Source of the DNA: Rhodobacterales bacterium UBA3080
GTDB lineage: Bacteria > Pseudomonadota > Alphaproteobacteria > Rhodobacterales > Rhodobacteraceae
Direction: 5' to 3'
NCBI GenBank assembly: GCA_002366645.1
Contig: DFBM01000179.1
Span: 1,159 to 19,553 of the forward strand
DNA length: 18,395 bases
The notes below the pieces were generated by a model. The model had not been told where the DNA came from, ran no database searches, and saw only the letters and a program-made list of their open reading frames with translations. Positions 14,301 to 18,395 of this stretch are shown here, in pieces. How positions within the stretch are numbered: the stretch's first letter is position 1; the number at the start of each line of letters is the position of its first letter. A program made the position numbers and the translations under genes.

Positions 14301-14744
14301 ATGCCAACGGCTGCGAGACTGGTTGCATCAATATTATTGGCGATATCGGGTGCGATTGTCGTGATGGTTACGGTTAATGTTTATCCAGACATTGCGCGCC
14401 GCGGGAACAGTATGATGGCTACGGCCGTGGTTCTCGGCCTGTTCAACGGCTGGCTCGGGCTTGGCAAGAAAATCCCGCATGACGAGAACCACGCGATTTT
14501 TTCCGGTTTGAAATCCGGTGTCACCTTTTTCTTGTGGGTGTTATTCTTCTTTGCAATGGACGGAATGATAGCCGGAATAATGGCGCATGCCTATTACGAA
14601 CCAATGAGCGCGGTTTTGCAAATTCCGGCGCGGATGCTGGCCTATGGCCGGATGGCGATGGACATTCAGATACTTGGGACGATGCTGGTTTTATCCGGTT
14701 TTGTCGGTGTCGTAACCAAAGGTGCCAGTCGCCGCTGGAGTTGA
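14301..14744 (+). CDS. trgA: TrgA-family membrane protein (tellurite-resistance associated)
   Basis: A small integral membrane protein of 147 residues starting MPTAARLVASILL, the hallmark N-terminus of TrgA proteins. Four hydrophobic segments lie at about 6-26, 38-54, 69-91 and 121-138; the loop between the second and third (GLGKKIPHDENHAIFSG) and a YYEPMSAV motif are family-like. TrgA was identified in Rhodobacter sphaeroides as part of a locus contributing to high-level tellurite resistance, and its molecular mechanism is unknown. The start at 14301 is supported by GAGGGG about 8 nt upstream; an in-frame ATG at 14274 would add nine residues without a good ribosome site. cysK follows, as at the R. 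sphaeroides locus, but no trgB is present next to it. Confidence 0.87.
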   Translation: MPTAARLVASILLAISGAIVVMVTVNVYPDIARRGNSMMATAVVLGLFNGWLGLGKKIPHDENHAIFSGLKSGVTFFLWVLFFFAMDGMIAGIMAHAYYEPMSAVLQIPARMLAYGRMAMDIQILGTMLVLSGFVGVVTKGASRRWS

Positions 14745-14792
14745 GCTTCGCGCCGCACAAGAATTTTATGAAATGGATCGCCGATGGCTTGT

Positions 14793-14817
14793 GATGTAAC
14801 GTAGGGATATTTACATC
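14793..14817. promoter_or_regulatory. Inverted repeat GATGTAA-N11-TTACATC upstream of cysK
   Basis: Perfect 7-bp arms (14793-14799 and 14811-14817) enclose an 11-nt spacer and end 29 nt before the cysK start. The spacing puts the half-sites on roughly the same DNA face, as for a dimeric regulator. In RNA it could also form a hairpin. No T-run follows, so it is not an intrinsic terminator. The regulator is unknown. Confidence 0.4.
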
Positions 14818-14846
14818 TTCGCTACAGCATTTATCGAGGACAACAC

Positions 14847-15881
14847 ATGAACCGCTACCACGATCTGCCCCAAACTGTGGGAAACACACCGTTAATCAGG
14901 TTAAACAAGGCCTCGGAATTAACCGGTTGCGAGATTTACGGAAAAGCCGAATTCATGAACCCGGGACAGTCGGTCAAGGATCGAGCGGCATTGAGCATTA
15001 TTGAAGACGCCATCGCCAAGGGCGAACTGCAACCCGGTGGAACGATAGTTGAGGGGACTGCTGGTAATACGGGGATCGGTCTGGCGCTTGTCGGTGCGGC
15101 AATGGGCTTTAAGACCGTCATTGTCATCCCTGAAACACAAAGCCAGGAAAAGAAGGATATGATCCGTCTGGCGGGGGCTAAATTGGTAGAAGTTCCGGCA
15201 GCTCCATATTCCAATCCCAACAATTTTGTCCGGTATTCCGAACGCCTTGCCGCCGCTATGGCGAAGACCAACCCGAACGGGGTAATTTGGGCTAACCAGT
15301 TCGATAATGTCGCCAATCGACAGGCGCATATTGATACGACCGCACCCGAGATTTTCGATCAGACTGATGGCAAGGTCGACGGGTTTATTTGTTCGGTAGG
15401 TTCGGGTGGAACTCTGGCTGGCATGGCGACCGGACTGCGTGAACGAAACAAAGACGTCAAAATCGGGTTGGCGGACCCTGATGGGGCAGCCATTCACAAT
15501 TACTTTACGACCGGTACGCTAAAAGGCGAAGGGTCATCGATAATTGAAGGTATCGGGCAGGGACGGATTACGGCCAACCTTGAAGGCCTTGAAGTCGATT
15601 TTTCATATAACATCCATGACAGCGAAGCCTTGCCGGTGGTGTTCGACTTGCTAGCGGAAGAGGGGCTTTGCCTTGGCGGTTCGTCCGGTATCAACGTCGC
15701 GGGGGCAATCCGTATGGCCAAAGAAATGGGGCCGGGGAATACGATTGTTACGATACTGGCTGATTACGGGACGCGCTATCAATCGAAGCTGTTCAATCCG
15801 GTGTTCCTTCGTGAGAAAGATTTGCCGGTTCCCGCGTGGCTGGACCAATCGACTACTGATGTACCTGACGTAAGCGAATAA
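14847..15881 (+). CDS. cysK: Cysteine synthase A (O-acetylserine sulfhydrylase)
   Basis: Forms L-cysteine from O-acetylserine and sulfide in the cytoplasm. The 344 residues are slightly longer than enteric CysK (about 320). The fold-type II PLP motifs are clear: TVGNTPLIRLN (10-20), NPGQSVKDRAAL (38-49) with the Schiff-base lysine K44, the substrate loop GTAGNTG (70-76), WANQFDNVANRQAH, CSVGSGGTLAG as the phosphate-binding loop, and a late GGSSGINVAGA. The long form with VEVPAAPYSNPNNFVRY resembles the Rhodobacteraceae CysK subgroup. GAGGA lies about 7 nt before ATG. It lies 102 bp after trgA, consistent with the tellurite and thiol-metabolism locus. A perfect dyad just upstream may be an operator. 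Confidence 0.95.
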   Translation: MNRYHDLPQTVGNTPLIRLNKASELTGCEIYGKAEFMNPGQSVKDRAALSIIEDAIAKGELQPGGTIVEGTAGNTGIGLALVGAAMGFKTVIVIPETQSQEKKDMIRLAGAKLVEVPAAPYSNPNNFVRYSERLAAAMAKTNPNGVIWANQFDNVANRQAHIDTTAPEIFDQTDGKVDGFICSVGSGGTLAGMATGLRERNKDVKIGLADPDGAAIHNYFTTGTLKGEGSSIIEGIGQGRITANLEGLEVDFSYNIHDSEALPVVFDLLAEEGLCLGGSSGINVAGAIRMAKEMGPGNTIVTILADYGTRYQSKLFNPVFLREKDLPVPAWLDQSTTDVPDVSE

Positions 15882-15896
15882 AAGGGTTTCGAATTT

Positions 15897-18260
15897 ATGA
15901 ACTACTTGCTGGCTGCCCTTAGAAGCGTGATTGTGGTCGCGCTTTTGACTACATGGGCTTCTGCTCAAACTGAGCAGTCGGCATTGATTGAATCTTGGGC
16001 GTCTACAGCGTTACGCGCTGAAGAGGTGCTGGAAACCCGACTTGCCTCAACTGACGCACTGGAAGTTTTGCGCACCGAACTGGTCGGGCAGCGAGCCGAA
16101 GCTTCGGCGATGGAAAAAGCGAGCCTTTTGCGGATTGAACCCCTGAAAGCCGAGCTGTCAGCCCTTGGTCCAGAGCCGCTCGAGGGGGAAATCGAAGCCT
16201 TTGAAATCGCGTCGCGGCGGTCGGAACTGAATGTCAGTATTACCAACGAAACGGTACCACTTCTTGTTGCGCAAGCCGCATGGAAACGCAGTGATAAACT
16301 CGTCAGGGAAATAAACTCGCTCATTCGCAGTCGTTTCTCTGAAAACCTTGTCGAACAGGGTCCGATGCCATTTTCACCGGCATTTTTACCAATAGTTTAC
16401 AATGACCTGAACAACTACGCTGATCGCTTGGTTGGAGAGTTGAACACAGCATTCAATCAGGAAACCAGCCGTGCGACCCTAAAAGAAAAAGCGCCATTGG
16501 CGATACTTCTGGCAGGTATTGGTTTGTGGTTGCTTCTCGGTGTACGGAAGGGGTTCGCAAATATTGTCCAGAAGGCATTGGTGACCGGTGAAGAGGAAAG
16601 GTTATGGCAGTCTGCCCTGACTGATCTGGCCAGATTGATGGCGCCTGCCGCAGGAGCCGTAGCCGTTATTCTGGCGCTAGAGTACTCCGGTTTCGTCGGT
16701 GTCTGGGGTGATGCGATCATAAAGGTTTTGCCTGAAATTGCGATTGCCTTGATCGGGGCCCCTTGGCTTGGACGGATAATATTTCGCAATATCGGCCAGA
16801 ACGATGCCGCGTCTCATTCCGGAAATAAGGCCGCTGGAGTTGGGTATCGCATGAGCGTAACCCTTGGCGTCGTATATGCCCTTTCAACGCTGCTGATTGC
16901 CATGTCCGACCAAGGCGACTTCTCACGCGAAACCGGAGCTGTCCTCAACTTTCCCTTAGTGATTATCGCAGCGTTTGCTTTTTTCCGCCTTGCGAAGGTA
17001 TTTCGCAGGCCACGCAGCGAAGGTAAGCCGGACGATACAGCAAAAGAGCCGACGGTCATACTTTTCGCACCGCTGATTGCGCGCTTTCTGTTTGTGTTTG
17101 CAATCGTCGCGCCACTATTGGCGGCGCTTGGATATTTTGCCGCTTCTAGATTTCTGGTGTTTCCCACAATTCAGACCCTGGCCCTGATGGCTGGCCTTTT
17201 GGTTCTGTACAATTTTATACGTGCGCTTTTGGACTTCTGGATCGTCGGCGAGAGCCAGGAGTTGCGTCGCGATCAAACACAATTGGTACCGGTGTTCTTC
17301 GGCTTCCTGCTTTCGGCCTGTGCCGTACCTGTCATTGCCCTGATCTGGGGCGCGCGAACAAGTGATCTCATCGAAATCTGGGGGTGGCTCCGCGAGGGCG
17401 TTTCAATCGGGGAAAGCAAATTCTCTCTTACCGATTTTCTGGTTTTTGTACTGGTATTCGGGGTGGGGTACACAGTTACCCGTCTATTTCAAAAAACTAT
17501 CCGAACTTCGGTTTTACCACGCACAAAAATGGACGTGGGCGGCAAGTCGGCAATATTGGCCGGTATTGGCTATGTAGGCTTAACGATAGCTGCATTAGCC
17601 GCCGTTTCAGCCACAGGGCTAGATCTATCCAGTCTTGCTATCGTTGCCGGTGCCCTGTCCGTAGGTATCGGTTTTGGCCTTCAGACAATCGTGTCCAATT
17701 TTGTGTCGGGCATTATTCTATTGATCGAACGCCCGATCAAAGAGGGCGACTGGATCATTGCAGGTGGACACGAAGGGGTAGTCCGTAAAATTTCGGTTCG
17801 CGCGACGTTGGTGGATACATTTGACCGTTGTGCCGTAATTATACCAAACTCCGATCTTATTGCAGCCAGTGTGCAAAACTGGAATTCGCCGGACCAGTCC
17901 GGACGCATTCGCCTGCCAATTGGTGTGGCCTACGGGACTGATCCCGAGAGAGTGCGCGAAATATTGCTGGAAATCGCGAACGGGCATCCGTTGGCATTGA
18001 AGTATCCAGCGCCTGCGGTGATTTTCGGAAATTTCGGGGCGAGCTCCCTCGACTTTGAACTACGGATATTCATAAGAGATATCGGGAAATCGTTAACCGT
18101 TCGGTCGGACGTAAACTTTTCAATTGCCAAGAGATTTGAAGAAGAGGGCATCGAAATCCCGTTTGCGCAACAGGATATTCGCCTTAAAAACCTTGAGGAA
18201 ATCGGAGCGACGATTTCTGACGCAATTCAAGGTAAGCCGACTAGTAAAAACACCGGTTGA
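15897..18260 (+). CDS. Large MscS-family mechanosensitive channel with DUF3772-like N-terminus
   Basis: An inner-membrane channel expected to open under hypo-osmotic tension. The 787 residues start with a signal peptide (cleavage near ASAQT, about residue 23-24), then a periplasmic helical region (about 25-195, DUF3772-like). About ten hydrophobic segments follow between 200 and 572. The conserved MscS core comprises the pore helix region LSSLAIVAGALSVGIGFGLQ (578-597) and NFVSGIILLIERPIKEGDWI (601-620), the beta domain VVRKISVRATLVDTFDRCAVIIPNSDLI, and the alpha/beta C-terminal vestibule (to about 765). The size is between small MscS and MscK/YbiO-type proteins. It starts 15 bp after cysK with only a weak AAGGG ribosome site, so it is probably cotranscribed and coupled to cysK. 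Confidence 0.93.
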   Translation: MNYLLAALRSVIVVALLTTWASAQTEQSALIESWASTALRAEEVLETRLASTDALEVLRTELVGQRAEASAMEKASLLRIEPLKAELSALGPEPLEGEIEAFEIASRRSELNVSITNETVPLLVAQAAWKRSDKLVREINSLIRSRFSENLVEQGPMPFSPAFLPIVYNDLNNYADRLVGELNTAFNQETSRATLKEKAPLAILLAGIGLWLLLGVRKGFANIVQKALVTGEEERLWQSALTDLARLMAPAAGAVAVILALEYSGFVGVWGDAIIKVLPEIAIALIGAPWLGRIIFRNIGQNDAASHSGNKAAGVGYRMSVTLGVVYALSTLLIAMSDQGDFSRETGAVLNFPLVIIAAFAFFRLAKVFRRPRSEGKPDDTAKEPTVILFAPLIARFLFVFAIVAPLLAALGYFAASRFLVFPTIQTLALMAGLLVLYNFIRALLDFWIVGESQELRRDQTQLVPVFFGFLLSACAVPVIALIWGARTSDLIEIWGWLREGVSIGESKFSLTDFLVFVLVFGVGYTVTRLFQKTIRTSVLPRTKMDVGGKSAILAGIGYVGLTIAALAAVSATGLDLSSLAIVAGALSVGIGFGLQTIVSNFVSGIILLIERPIKEGDWIIAGGHEGVVRKISVRATLVDTFDRCAVIIPNSDLIAASVQNWNSPDQSGRIRLPIGVAYGTDPERVREILLEIANGHPLALKYPAPAVIFGNFGASSLDFELRIFIRDIGKSLTVRSDVNFSIAKRFEEEGIEIPFAQQDIRLKNLEEIGATISDAIQGKPTSKNTG

Positions 18261-18323
18261 TACGGTGATGATCGCGTTTTTGCCGCGGAGAAAAATTCTT
18301 ATACGCAATCTGCGCTTATGCCC

Positions 18324-18351
18324 TTGATCTGGGTCCTCGCGCCGGTATATA
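18324..18351 (+). promoter_or_regulatory. Promoter of the tRNA-Ser gene
   Basis: TTGATC (18324-18329) and TATATA (18346-18351), separated by 16 bp, lie just before the tRNA. An overlapping TATAGA at 18348 would give 18 bp. The -10 ends 12 bp before the first tRNA base, so the transcript would have a very short 5' leader. Confidence 0.65.
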
Positions 18352-18363
18352 GACCCTTTCAAC

Positions 18364-18395
18364 GGACAGGTGGCCGAGTGGTCGAAGGCGCACGC
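18364..18395 (+). tRNA. tRNA-Ser, 5' part (cut by the window end)
   Basis: The acceptor strand GGACAGG (18364-18370), then TG, the D-arm GCC-GAGTGGTCGAA-GGC, G, and the start of an anticodon stem CACGC fit the class II tRNA-Ser pattern. The CACGC stem suggests the GGA anticodon isoacceptor seen in related bacteria, but the anticodon itself is outside the window. Confidence 0.85.

Noticed and set aside
18261..18323. Terminator after the mechanosensitive channel gene
   Set aside because: I found only a 4-bp CGCA-ATC-TGCG stem and no following T-run.
1..18395. CRISPR arrays, insertion sequences, phage genes or attachment repeats
   Set aside because: No regularly spaced repeats, transposase or integrase motifs were seen. 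The tRNA-Ser at the end could be an integration site, but its 3' half is outside the window.

Overview
The window is about 18.4 kb of chromosome from an alphaproteobacterium, most likely a roseobacter-type member of the Rhodobacteraceae. The evidence is family-level: PrpE, AcuI, the trgA–cysK pair, a DUF1223 protein and a DUF3772-type mechanosensitive channel all look like Rhodobacteraceae proteins, base composition is moderately GC-rich, and coding density is very high. This placement rests on recognition, not on a database search.

Region 1 (1-3895, + strand) is central carbon metabolism. It holds the 3' five-sixths of a MaeB-type malic enzyme, a possible 24-codon gene overlapping its stop, and propionyl-CoA synthetase prpE, closed by a strong rho-independent terminator. 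Region 2 (3896-4698, +) is a periplasmic thioredoxin-like DUF1223 gene with an unusual leader containing a GNRA hairpin and two tiny reading frames. Its 3' end overlaps the next operon by 4 nt, tail to tail.

Region 3 (10527 down to 4695, - strand) is a tightly coupled five-gene polysaccharide operon. In transcription order it encodes a two-domain protein (N-terminal GSC-motif, SGNH/GSCFA-like region fused to a GT4 glycosyltransferase), a KpsM-type ABC-2 permease, a KpsT-type ATPase with altered catalytic motifs, a short KpsE/PCP-like inner-membrane protein with a charged cytoplasmic helix, and a TviB/WbpO-type UDP-HexNAc dehydrogenase. Together they could make a uronic-acid precursor, transfer a sugar and export the glycan. 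No outer-membrane KpsD or Kdo-linker KpsC/KpsS gene is visible. The degenerate ATPase and the fused glycosyltransferase make this the most unusual part of the window.

Region 4 (10528-14162) starts with a 196-bp divergent intergenic region carrying several candidate regulatory repeats. It then runs on the + strand through an acyl-CoA dehydrogenase, the acrylyl-CoA reductase acuI (1-nt gap) and a class V aminotransferase that resembles cysteine desulfurases but lacks the catalytic cysteine. PrpE and AcuI are, by established work in Ruegeria, consecutive steps of acrylate to propionyl-CoA conversion, although here they are in separate operons.

Region 5 (14301-18260, +) is trgA, cysK and a large MscS-family channel. 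trgA next to cysK matches the tellurite-resistance locus described in Rhodobacter sphaeroides. The window ends inside a tRNA-Ser gene that has its own promoter. There is no CRISPR array, transposase, phage gene or rRNA, and no gene-free stretch longer than about 200 bp.
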